Positions 34,867-41,654 are shown, counted from the first letter of the stretch. The stretch: DNA of 64,000 nt from Rheinheimera sp. (GCA_003482455.1 DMYW01000002.1:246778-310777); one strand, 5' to 3'. Numbers and translations: made by a program. Notes: generated from the letters alone by a model not told the origin.

Positions 34867-35752
34867 CTCGTGCCTCCTCGCGATACCAGGCTTCCAGTTG
34901 GGTGGCCAAGTAACTCTCTTCAAATGGGCTGATCCCCAGCCGGTTGTTCATTAAGTGAATGCATTGCCATGCTTGTTGTTGGATAAAGGCGTGGCGAAAA
35001 CCCAGCTGCCGCAGTTGTTGCTGCGTCTGCTGCAAGGTCTGCCGCCATTGCGCCAGTAACTGAGTCGTGGCTTGTGGCCAATCGTCCGCTTCCGGTACCA
35101 ACGACTGCCCTTGTTCAAGCCGCTGCAAGGCATCGCGGAAAAACTGTTTGCGAAAGTTGTTAATCTGCACCAAATTGCGCGGCAACCAGGTGTAGCTGTA
35201 GTTCTGTAAAAAGCGCGCCGGCGACGGAGTTGGCTGAAACACTTCGCAAACTGTCCGAGTGAACAAGTACGCCAGTGCATTGCGCACACCCACCGCTTGT
35301 TGATCCAACCACAAGGCGGCCACGGTCAGATCGGCCGATTGTTCGAACCAGCGATGGGCGACTTCTAACGCCTCACCGTGACCAAACTTCTCCAGCTCAG
35401 GTTCGTATTCGGCCAGTTGCCACGCCGGCGTCATGGCGCGGTACTGATACTGCGGCCGGCGGCCCGTTAAGCTTTGGCGCGGTGTGCTTTGCGCGGCCAG
35501 AATCGGCACCAGCGGCATCAATTGGTCTAAGCGGCTTTCTACCTGCTGGCGGACTGGTGCCGCATTTTCTGCTTGCACCTTTAACCGCAGACGCAAATGG
35601 AAGCCGTCTTGTTCATCGACGTAGCGAATAAAGAACCATTGCTCGACCCCTGCGATCGCTCGGAACTGGCTGAACTCATCGCGGATCAGCGGGTCGGCGG
35701 CATCAGGGAATTGTCCTAAACGAATTTTGTAAAACAGCCATTGGGTTGACAT
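34856..35752 (-). CDS. LanB C-terminal/thiopeptide-type biosynthesis protein (elimination domain)
   Basis: The 298-residue protein matches the thiopeptide-type bacteriocin biosynthesis/LanB-C family. It starts WLFYKIRLG, contains FFIRYVDEQDGFHLRLRLK (residues 40-58), YEPELEKFGHGEAL (116-129) and the C-terminal HLMNNRLGISPFEESYL. With the separate glutamylation protein it should eliminate glutamate to make dehydroalanine or dehydrobutyrine. Related proteins catalyse [4+2] macrocyclisation in thiopeptides, but this is the only copy here, so elimination is the simpler reading. GGAGGCCGCG precedes the ATG. Confidence 0.85.
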   Translation of the reverse strand: MSTQWLFYKIRLGQFPDAADPLIRDEFSQFRAIAGVEQWFFIRYVDEQDGFHLRLRLKVQAENAAPVRQQVESRLDQLMPLVPILAAQSTPRQSLTGRRPQYQYRAMTPAWQLAEYEPELEKFGHGEALEVAHRWFEQSADLTVAALWLDQQAVGVRNALAYLFTRTVCEVFQPTPSPARFLQNYSYTWLPRNLVQINNFRKQFFRDALQRLEQGQSLVPEADDWPQATTQLLAQWRQTLQQTQQQLRQLGFRHAFIQQQAWQCIHLMNNRLGISPFEESYLATQLEAWYREEARDVA

Positions 35753-35761
35753 CGCGGCCTC

Positions 35762-36835
35762 CTACACTCGGCTGTCCATGCTGAAGCGGAAGGTCCGAAC
35801 CGCTAGCACGATTAACACAATGGAACTGACCACCAACACAGCCCAATCCAGGCTGGCCGCGAAACGTCCGTCATTACCGAGGATCAACTGCCGATTTAAA
35901 TCCGATAAGTAAGTGATAGGCAGTAAACGAGCTAACCAGTCCAGCGCACCTAAACTACTGGTGTCGAAGAAGATGTTGCCCAAAAACAGCATCGGGAAGT
36001 TCACCAGCATCACCATGTAGTTGCCGGCTTGTTGGCTCGGTGCTATGCCACCCAACAAAAAACCTGTCGCGATCAACATCAAGGCGCCCAATAAGCAGGA
36101 CAACAGCAGCAAACCCGGATTGCCTTGGATCTCCAAGCCAAAGCCCAGTTTGGCAATGACCAGCAAAGTCACCAGTTGCACAGCGGCAATGCCCAAGCGA
36201 ACCAATACATGCGACAACACGATGGACGTTACCGGCACAGGGGTCATCGACAGGTGTAACAAAGAACCACGCGCCCGGGCCGCCATCAGCGGGACCGCAG
36301 TGCCAAACAGCGCCAGCTGTAACAACGCCATCCCCAATAACGCCGGCATCAAATAGGAAAACACACTGGATTTACGGTTCTCGTGCACTTGGTGTGACAT
36401 CCCAGCGATCAACGCCGTAGCGCGCGCTTCGGGGTACAACTGATGCACTGCCGTTTCAATACTTTGCACCACAAATGGATTGCTGATGCCGCGCTGCGCC
36501 AGTTGCAGTTGCAATGGCTCCGTCTCGGTCGCTGAGATCTGCAATATGGCGTTGATGGTGCTGTTGTCTAAGCGTTTCGTCGCTTCGTCTTGCGTTAAGA
36601 ACAACAAGCTCAAGGTGTTTTGTGCCGTCAGTTTTTGGATCAACTGGGCCGACGCGTCCGTACTAACTTGGTCAAGCACCGCCAGCTTGATCGACATGTC
36701 AGAGCGGAAGCTGCTTTGCAGACCAAACACCAACATAAAAAACAGCGGAAAGGCGATGGTGAAAAACGCCGAGACAAAGTCGCGTCGAAATTCAGTAAAT
36801 ACACTTTGGGTTAATTGAAAGGTTACGCGCCACAT
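35762..36835 (-). CDS. ABC-2 type permease (RiPP operon)
   Basis: The 357-residue permease has an N-terminal helix (about residues 20-40), an extracytoplasmic domain of about 135 residues and five to six C-terminal helices from about 175. This is the DrrB/YhhJ-like ABC-2 layout. It ends with the helix ASLDWAVLVVSSIVLIVLAV. It is paired with the ATPase just upstream (3-base gap between stop and the ribosome-site region) and could export the peptide or confer self-immunity. GAGGGACTAAATT precedes the ATG. Confidence 0.87.
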   Translation of the reverse strand: MWRVTFQLTQSVFTEFRRDFVSAFFTIAFPLFFMLVFGLQSSFRSDMSIKLAVLDQVSTDASAQLIQKLTAQNTLSLLFLTQDEATKRLDNSTINAILQISATETEPLQLQLAQRGISNPFVVQSIETAVHQLYPEARATALIAGMSHQVHENRKSSVFSYLMPALLGMALLQLALFGTAVPLMAARARGSLLHLSMTPVPVTSIVLSHVLVRLGIAAVQLVTLLVIAKLGFGLEIQGNPGLLLLSCLLGALMLIATGFLLGGIAPSQQAGNYMVMLVNFPMLFLGNIFFDTSSLGALDWLARLLPITYLSDLNRQLILGNDGRFAASLDWAVLVVSSIVLIVLAVRTFRFSMDSRV

Positions 36836-36838
36836 AAT

Positions 36839-37813
36839 TTAGTCCCTCAAATGACGGCCGGTCAGATGCAAAAACACATCTTCCAGCGTGTTGGAAGTCA
36901 CACGTAGATCTGGGATCACCAAGGACGTCTTCTGCGCTAAATTCAGCAGTTCTTGCAGGGTTTGCTGCAGGTCTTGGCATTGGATCACTACATCGACTTG
37001 GTTGTTGCGATCGTGTGTTGTGATAGGAAACGACAGTTTGGTTAAGTCACGAATTTGCGACCGATTTTGGCAACTAAAGGAGATCCGCTGGCCAGGGCAA
37101 TAGGTCTGTACCAATTCCTCTGGGCTGCCTTCCGCCAAAATTTGCCCTTGATCCAGAATGATGATGCGGTCGCACAAAGCGGCAGCTTCTTCCATCTGGT
37201 GAGTGGTCAACACCAGTGCGGTGCCTTGTTCGCGGCAGCGTTGCTGCAACAGCTCCCACACCATGCGACGGGCTTGTGGATCGAGTTCGGATGTCGGTTC
37301 ATCAAGGAACATCAACTGCGCGTCACTTAACAAAGCGAGTGCAATGGTCAAGCGTTGCTTTTGTCCACCGGACAAGTGGCGCACGCGACTGTGCTGTTTG
37401 TCAGCCAGGCCGGTTTTTTCCAAAAACGCTTTTATATCGATATTTTTGTGATAAATGGTCGCATACAGGCGCACTGTCTCAAGCACTGTCAGCAGTGGGC
37501 TTAACGCGTTGTGTTGCATCACCACCGCGGTTTGCGCTTTTAACTCCAGCGTTCGAATATCTGGCCGCATTCCCAACACCATGGCATCACCATACGTCGG
37601 TTGCTTTAGGCCTTCTAAGATCTCTAATAAGGTGGTTTTGCCGGCGCCGTTAGGCCCCAAAATACCGAGTACTTCACCTGGCAAGACGCTCAGATTGACA
37701 GTATTTAGCGCGACAAAGTCGCCATAGTGCTTGGTCAAATTGGTCACTTCCACCACACTACGCCGCTGCGGCTTTGCGATAGAAGTGGGGATTCGTTGTT
37801 CAGCCAGGTTCAT
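36839..37813 (-). CDS. ABC-2 type ATPase (RiPP operon)
   Basis: The 324-residue ATPase has Walker A GPNGAGKTT, signature HLSGGQKQRLTIAL, Walker B LMFLDEPTSELDPQAR and the switch histidine in LTTHQMEEAAALCD. The DEPTSELDPQAR form and the 100-residue C-terminal extension are typical of DrrA/bacteriocin-export ATPases. It follows the precursor genes directly. AAGGAGCTTGAGTAA, overlapping the end of the fifth precursor gene's region, is its ribosome site. The place between precursors and enzymes suggests a role in export or immunity. Confidence 0.92.
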   Translation of the reverse strand: MNLAEQRIPTSIAKPQRRSVVEVTNLTKHYGDFVALNTVNLSVLPGEVLGILGPNGAGKTTLLEILEGLKQPTYGDAMVLGMRPDIRTLELKAQTAVVMQHNALSPLLTVLETVRLYATIYHKNIDIKAFLEKTGLADKQHSRVRHLSGGQKQRLTIALALLSDAQLMFLDEPTSELDPQARRMVWELLQQRCREQGTALVLTTHQMEEAAALCDRIIILDQGQILAEGSPEELVQTYCPGQRISFSCQNRSQIRDLTKLSFPITTHDRNNQVDVVIQCQDLQQTLQELLNLAQKTSLVIPDLRVTSNTLEDVFLHLTGRHLRD

Positions 37814-37830
37814 TTACTCAAGCTCCTTGA

Positions 37831-38004
37831 TCAAAAAGGGTGATCGACACTGTCGCCATGCTCGGGCTGCACAGCTGAGCCTTGCGCCAGCGCTCGACTG
37901 CCGGCACAAGACCAACTGGACGCGCAGACAGCGCTATAAATTTGTAACTCTTCGAGTTCCTCGACTTCGATGTCGGGAAATTCCTCACGTGGTACTGGAT
38001 ACAT
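37831..38004 (-). CDS. RiPP precursor peptide 5, divergent (57 aa)
   Basis: This frame is short but has an excellent ribosome site (TTCAAGGAGTAGGTCC). It encodes an acidic leader with the shared motif IEVEELEELQ and then VCASSWSCAGS, matching the C-(A/L)-S start of the other cores. The rest (RALAQGSAVQPEHGDSVDHPF, given here as RALAQGSAVQPEHG plus DSVDHPF) has no cysteine and resembles none of the sisters. It may be a distinct product, a precursor with a follower segment, or a decayed copy. It is separated from the other four by 119 bases containing a hairpin, and it lies 18 bases before the ATPase gene. Confidence 0.72.
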   Translation of the reverse strand: MYPVPREEFPDIEVEELEELQIYSAVCASSWSCAGSRALAQGSAVQPEHGDSVDHPF

Positions 38005-38047
38005 GGACCTACTCCTTGAAGTGGCATGGACTGCAAAGGACGGGGCT

Positions 38048-38067
38048 GTCTGAGGCGTACCTCAGAC
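38048..38067. promoter_or_regulatory. Hairpin between precursors 4 and 5
   Basis: Perfect 8-bp arms GTCTGAGG (38048-38055) and CCTCAGAC (38060-38067) with a 4-base loop lie in the only long gap of the operon. There is no T-run, so it is more likely a processing or mRNA-protection stem (or a partial attenuator) than a full terminator. Confidence 0.6.
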
Positions 38068-38123
38068 TGGGTCAGGGCTGGCAGTTACACCACAACCAGA
38101 CCCACCCCTGTGCAGTTGCTGGC

Positions 38124-38309
38124 TTAGTTAAGAACTTCGCTTGCGCCACAGCTGATCACGCTGCCCATTGAAGACACGCTGCCCCAGCAAGAACCGGCAG
38201 TACTGGCGGTGGACGCAGTGGATGCGCAGTCAGAGACGTTTAACTGCTCTTCAGCCAGTTCTTCCACGACAATGTTCAGTTCTTCGTTGTTGATTTGATT
38301 TGTTGACAT
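38124..38309 (-). CDS. RiPP precursor peptide 4 (61 aa)
   Basis: An acidic leader (EELNIVVEELAEEQLNVSD) is followed by a core rich in Cys, Ser, Thr, Gly and Ala: CASTASTASTAGSCWGSV, then SSMGSVISCGASEVLN. The last ten residues, ISCGASEVLN, are identical to those of precursor 1. The leader matches the VEEL-x-E pattern of thiopeptide/azole-type precursors. Ser/Thr/Cys positions are candidates for azoles (YcaO route) or dehydro-residues (LanB route). The start has AGGAGAATTTTT upstream. The core begins near the conserved C-A-S; the exact cleavage site is not known. Confidence 0.88.
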   Translation of the reverse strand: MSTNQINNEELNIVVEELAEEQLNVSDCASTASTASTAGSCWGSVSSMGSVISCGASEVLN

Positions 38310-38336
38310 AAAAATTCTCCTAATTTGTTGATTTGA

Positions 38337-38519
38337 TTAATTCATTTGATCCATGACACAGCTGATCACTGTGCCAACACATCCGACAGTACCGACACAT
38401 GAGCCGACGCTACCAACCGTGCCTACACAAGAAGCACAATCCGCGACGTTCATGGCTTGTTCTGCCAACTCTTCCACTTCCAAGCTCAGCTCTTCCGTGT
38501 TTTTTACAGTGGATGACAT
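38337..38519 (-). CDS. RiPP precursor peptide 3 (60 aa)
   Basis: The ATG at 38519 follows AGGAGAACTCC; a frame start 36 bases earlier would overlap precursor 2 and is rejected. The leader reads EELSLEVEELAEQAMNVAD and the core CASCVGTVGSVGSCVGTV plus GCVGTVISCVMDQMN. The core is built on Val-Gly-(Thr/Ser/Cys) triplets, so most modifiable residues follow a glycine, the context azole-forming YcaO enzymes prefer. The C-terminal half is nearly the same as in precursor 2. Little beyond the family assignment can be said of the product. Confidence 0.9.
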   Translation of the reverse strand: MSSTVKNTEELSLEVEELAEQAMNVADCASCVGTVGSVGSCVGTVGCVGTVISCVMDQMN

Positions 38520-38700
38520 GGAGTTCTCCTGGTTATTCCACTTGGGAGTCGACACAGCTAATCACTGTGCCTACACAGCCCACAGTCCCTACTGTGCCGA
38601 CACAACCTACGGTGCCAACGCACATCATGGTCGAAGCACAAGCGCTGCTCGGTAAGCGGTCTTCTGGTAACTCTTCCACCAGAATTTCCGTTGACTCAAA
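38337..38700. repeat. Tandem triplet-codon repeats within precursor genes 2 and 3
   Basis: The Val-Gly-(Thr/Ser/Cys) triplets form imperfect 9-bp DNA repeats in two blocks (about 38345-38440 and 38560-38640), and the two blocks resemble each other. The repeats are coding, not a separate element. Confidence 0.75.
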
Positions 38701-38721
38701 GTCGTATCGTTCAATAGTCAT
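38533..38721 (-). CDS. RiPP precursor peptide 2 (62 aa)
   Basis: The leader (STEILVEELPEDRLPSSA) is followed by CASTMM and six uninterrupted triplets VGT/VGC (CVGTVGCVGTVGTVGCVG, then TVISCVDSQVE). This is the most regular core of the set: a Thr or Cys falls every third residue, each after Val-Gly. AAGGAAGGCGATACCC precedes the ATG. The gene lies 14 bases after precursor 1. The triplet coding also makes a tandem DNA repeat that could vary by slippage. Confidence 0.9.
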   Translation of the reverse strand: MTIERYDFESTEILVEELPEDRLPSSACASTMMCVGTVGCVGTVGTVGCVGTVISCVDSQVE

Positions 38722-38735
38722 GGGTATCGCCTTCC

Positions 38736-38918
38736 TTAGTTCAGAACTTCGCTTGCGCCGCAGCTAATGATCGAACCAGCACAAAATGCTGACGCGACAC
38801 ACGTACCCGCAGTACCAATTGAGCTAGCGCTAGATAAACAGTCACTGACGTTTTGTGTTTGTTCTGGCAGTTCTTCGACGGTCAGTTCCAACACGGTTTC
38901 ATTGATGTTTTGTTGCAT
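38736..38918 (-). CDS. RiPP precursor peptide 1 (60 aa), first gene of the operon
   Basis: ATG at 38918 follows ATGAGGAAATAACG; the longer frame start lies 51 bases upstream without a ribosome site. The leader is ETVLELTVEELPEQTQNVSD and the core CLSSASSIGTAGTCVASAF plus CAGSIISCGASEVLN. It pairs with precursor 4 in its C-terminus. Being nearest the promoter it is likely the most highly expressed. The leader is highly acidic, as needed for binding to leader-recognition domains. Confidence 0.9.
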   Translation of the reverse strand: MQQNINETVLELTVEELPEQTQNVSDCLSSASSIGTAGTCVASAFCAGSIISCGASEVLN

Positions 38919-39025
38919 CGTTATTTCCTCATTTAGGTTTTTGGTTGATGTGGCTGTTCGCAACCACACCGCCAGTAAACGCCAATGAGGTAAAAAAGGT
39001 GTGAGATGAAAGGGAGGCTTTTGTT

Positions 39026-39052
39026 ATTTTTAGCTTCAGCAATGCTAAAAAT
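39026..39052. promoter_or_regulatory. Inverted repeat ATTTTTAGC-N9-GCTAAAAAT
   Basis: Perfect 9-bp arms (39026-39034 and 39044-39052) lie about 110 bases upstream of precursor 1. It may be an operator or a weak stem in the 5' leader of the operon transcript. Confidence 0.5.
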
Positions 39053-39062
39053 ATGTGTAAGA

Positions 39063-39098
39063 TTTTTGTTAGGCCGAATTTTATGCGCCTAACAAAAA
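39063..39098. promoter_or_regulatory. Inverted repeat TTTTTGTTAGGC-N12-GCCTAACAAAAA
   Basis: Perfect 12-bp arms (39063-39074 and 39087-39098) with a 12-base spacer. The core TTGTTAGG/CCTAACAA recurs as a direct pair upstream of the secreted-peptide gene (41655-41684), making it a likely binding site for the regulator encoded at 39134. Confidence 0.7.
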
Positions 39099-39133
39099 CC
39101 AAAAGCCTATAAATCAATAACTTAGGAAATGTC

Positions 39134-41299
39134 ATGCCAGCCAACTCTGCAGCTATGGCGTTAACACCTTCAGCATTGCCGCAACAATTTGTGGTGGGTG
39201 AATGGTCGGTTTTCGCCGATTTTTCCTACATAGAACACAGTTCCGGTCGCCGTGAGGAACTTGAATGGATGGCGATCGAGGTTTTGCGTTATTTGGCGAT
39301 TCGGCAAAGCGAATTAGTGTCGGTTGATGAATTGATGGACAAGGTATGGACCGGCAAAATCGTCACCGAGGGCACGGTTCGGCGCATTATTAGCTTGTTA
39401 CGCAAGGCTTTTGGGGACGATGCCAAAGCGCCCGCTTATATCCAAAGCATTCCCAAACGCGGCTATGTACTGATTGCCAAAGTGAGCATCATCAGTGTCA
39501 GCAAACCTGTAGTGCCCAGTGTTGCAGCATCATCGATACCAACCAGTGCGCTACCTGCCATCGACACTCCAACCGCACTGCCACAAATTCCGGCGGGAAA
39601 AGTTCCGCAGGTTCGCTCGGCAAAACGATTAATTTGGTTACTGCTGCCCATGCTCGCCTTGGTTAGCGGGTATTTTTGGCCAAAACAAGCACCGCAGCTG
39701 GAGGCTGTGCTGACGTTAAAAGGGCCTGATCGCGATCCTTTTTTAGCCCCTAACAGCAACGAATTGTATTTCTCACATAAAAACCAACCGCAAGATCACT
39801 GGCACCTCTATCGGCAAGACTTACAAAGTCAGCAAACACAGCAGCTGACACGTGGCGAACAAGACGAATTTATGCCACAGCTATCGCCGCAGCAGGACAA
39901 GCTGGCTTATTTACAAATTGAACAACAACAAATTCGTTTATTAGTGTCCGAAGTGCGACAAGATGGTTCTATAAGCCGCGGTACTGTGATCAAACAAAGT
40001 AACAGCGGCATCTCGGATATTGAGTGGAATCAAAGCGGCAGCGGCTTGTATATCAGCACAGCTAATGACGATGGCACTTTTGCCGTGTGGTTTCAGCCTC
40101 TCGATGGTACAGCTGCAAAACAGTTAACGTTGCCGCCGGCCAATAGCATCGGTGATTTGCAAGTGGCGACCAGTGCCGACCAAAAATATTTGGCGGTGAT
40201 CCGTGTGCAAGGCAAGGCATCCGTGCTTAATAACAGCCCTTCCAGTTTATTGGTGTTTAAGTTGGACGGCATGTTGCCGGTATTGACTCGCGAGTTACCT
40301 GGACGCGCTCATTCTGTCGATTTTGTCGGTGAGTCGCTGGTGTATCTGATCGAGAATCGCTTGTATCAAACATCTTTAGATGGCCGAGAGGAAAGCCGAT
40401 TGGTGCATACACAAACGCATCCGATCAGTCAGATGTCCAGTTCAGGTTCGTCACTGTTGTTAAGTTACGGTGATTTATACAATGCCGAGATCCGCGAAAA
40501 CAGCAATCCTTTTGTGCAAAACAGTGACCAAGTGTCTGGGTTAGTGATTAGTTCGCAAACCAGCGATTATTTCGCGGAATATTCCCGTATAGATAACACG
40601 GTATTTTTCTTATCGACTCGTTCTGGCACGCGGCAAATTTGGCAATGGGAACCGAAAAAAGGTTATCGACAACTCAGTCAATTTGAAGAAAACCAGCCAT
40701 TGTCGTCGCTAAGTCCAGCACATCAGCATGATTGGTTGGCAGGCATTTCAGGTGGCCGCGCCTTTATTCTCGATAACAGCACGAAGCAATTAACTTATTT
40801 AGATACGGCTGACGGTCACTTGGTCCAAGTGTTATGGCAAAACGACGATCTGGGTTTGTATTACGTGGTGGAAAGTGCTACTGAAAAGAGTTTGTGGTCG
40901 TATGATCTTACTACGAGAAAATCGCGGCTGGTGCGCCATCAAGTAGAATCGGTACAACCCTATATGGATCAACTGATTGCATGGAATGGCCAAAGTTTTG
41001 AATGGCTTGACCGCCAAGGACTCGCGGTGACTCACCCAGCTGTGACCTTGCAGCCACTGCAGGTCAATAGTCACTGGCAAATCACTGGACAGTGGTTGTA
41101 TCAAACCAGTGCCGATGGAGCAGGCTATCGCCTGTATCGAACAGATCTTAAAACCGGTCAATCCGATGTCTCTGAAAAGTATGCTCTGGGGCCCTACAGA
41201 AGCCACTTCTCAGTGTCGCCGGATCAACAACATGTGTTGATGACGTATTTCACCGAACCGGAAACGGACATTTATCGTTTGCAGCTCAACACCCCTTAG
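39134..41299 (+). CDS. CadC-like membrane transcriptional regulator with periplasmic beta-propeller domain
   Basis: The 721-residue protein has an OmpR/CadC winged helix (residues about 20-115; LSVDELMDKVW-type segment read as LVSVDELMDKVW, TVRRIISLLRKAFGDD, IPKRGYVLIA). A Pro/Ala linker follows, then one membrane helix (RLIWLLLPMLALVSGYFW, about 166-183) and a 535-residue extracytoplasmic part with repeated WD40/TolB-like blades (for example LAPNSNELYFSHKN, QLSPQQDKLAYLQ). It should sense an envelope or external signal and act on DNA from the membrane. TTAGGAAATGTC precedes the ATG. It is divergent from the RiPP operon, the usual position of a pathway regulator. Confidence 0.88.
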   Translation: MPANSAAMALTPSALPQQFVVGEWSVFADFSYIEHSSGRREELEWMAIEVLRYLAIRQSELVSVDELMDKVWTGKIVTEGTVRRIISLLRKAFGDDAKAPAYIQSIPKRGYVLIAKVSIISVSKPVVPSVAASSIPTSALPAIDTPTALPQIPAGKVPQVRSAKRLIWLLLPMLALVSGYFWPKQAPQLEAVLTLKGPDRDPFLAPNSNELYFSHKNQPQDHWHLYRQDLQSQQTQQLTRGEQDEFMPQLSPQQDKLAYLQIEQQQIRLLVSEVRQDGSISRGTVIKQSNSGISDIEWNQSGSGLYISTANDDGTFAVWFQPLDGTAAKQLTLPPANSIGDLQVATSADQKYLAVIRVQGKASVLNNSPSSLLVFKLDGMLPVLTRELPGRAHSVDFVGESLVYLIENRLYQTSLDGREESRLVHTQTHPISQMSSSGSSLLLSYGDLYNAEIRENSNPFVQNSDQVSGLVISSQTSDYFAEYSRIDNTVFFLSTRSGTRQIWQWEPKKGYRQLSQFEENQPLSSLSPAHQHDWLAGISGGRAFILDNSTKQLTYLDTADGHLVQVLWQNDDLGLYYVVESATEKSLWSYDLTTRKSRLVRHQVESVQPYMDQLIAWNGQSFEWLDRQGLAVTHPAVTLQPLQVNSHWQITGQWLYQTSADGAGYRLYRTDLKTGQSDVSEKYALGPYRSHFSVSPDQQHVLMTYFTEPETDIYRLQLNTP

Positions 41300-41493
41300 T
41301 TCACGCAAATGCCCAACAAACGGCACATATCTGTTTGAATTTCTTCACGACCATCGTCACCTGGTTCTGGCTGAGGAGCTGGTTCCGTGGTGACAGGCTC
41401 AGTGGTTACCGGGTCTGCCTGAGCTACCATCGGGCCTACCAGCACTAAAGCCATCAGAACTGTGTTTGCAAAAGTTTTCATTGTATTCAGCAT
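41296..41493 (-). CDS. Small secreted peptide with C-terminal Cys-x5-Cys (65 aa)
   Basis: The ATG at 41493 follows GAGGAAATGACC, almost the same ribosome-site sequence as that of precursor 1. A signal peptide (NTVLMALVLVGPMVAQA) precedes a mature part of about 39 residues: a duplicated VTTEP, a Pro/Glu/Asp-rich linker (APQPEPGDDG) and the end MCRLLGICVN. The two cysteines could form a disulfide loop in the periplasm or outside. Its stop overlaps the regulator stop by 4 bases (convergent). Its upstream region has two CCTAACAAC boxes. It may be a signal, immunity or accessory peptide; no family is recognised. Confidence 0.68.
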   Translation of the reverse strand: MLNTMKTFANTVLMALVLVGPMVAQADPVTTEPVTTEPAPQPEPGDDGREEIQTDMCRLLGICVN

Positions 41494-41654
41494 GGTCATT
41501 TCCTCAATTGTTGGGTTGTAGTTGCATCGCTGTCGTTGCGATGTGATTGAAGAATTAGCCAGGCTGGAGATTAGGTAAATGAGAAAAACACGATGCTTTA
41601 ATGAGTTAATTGTTTGTTTATTTACCCCTTATAAATCAAATATTTAAGTTGTCA

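Larger units (their letters stand above)
38919..39133. promoter_or_regulatory. Divergent promoter region of RiPP operon and regulator gene
   Basis: 215 bases, AT-rich, lie between precursor 1 (minus) and the CadC-like regulator (plus). They hold the two inverted repeats listed separately. A TATAAA at 39108-39113 could be the -10 of the regulator gene, with the CCTAACA box occupying its -35 position, as expected for an activator-dependent promoter. Confidence 0.65.

Noticed and set aside
37818..38036. Minus-strand 72-codon frame overlapping precursor 5
   Set aside because: It is in a different frame from the well-initiated 57-codon gene, has no leader motif and no ribosome site.
38345..38640. 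Short repeats on the plus strand that look like a CRISPR or minisatellite array
   Set aside because: They are the coding repeats of Val-Gly-(Thr/Ser/Cys) triplets in precursor genes 2 and 3 on the minus strand; there are no constant-length spacers.
38353..38767. Plus-strand open frames of 100-122 codons across the precursor block
   Set aside because: They are antisense shadows: low-complexity Thr/Pro/Ser strings without ribosome sites, opposite to four well-supported small genes.
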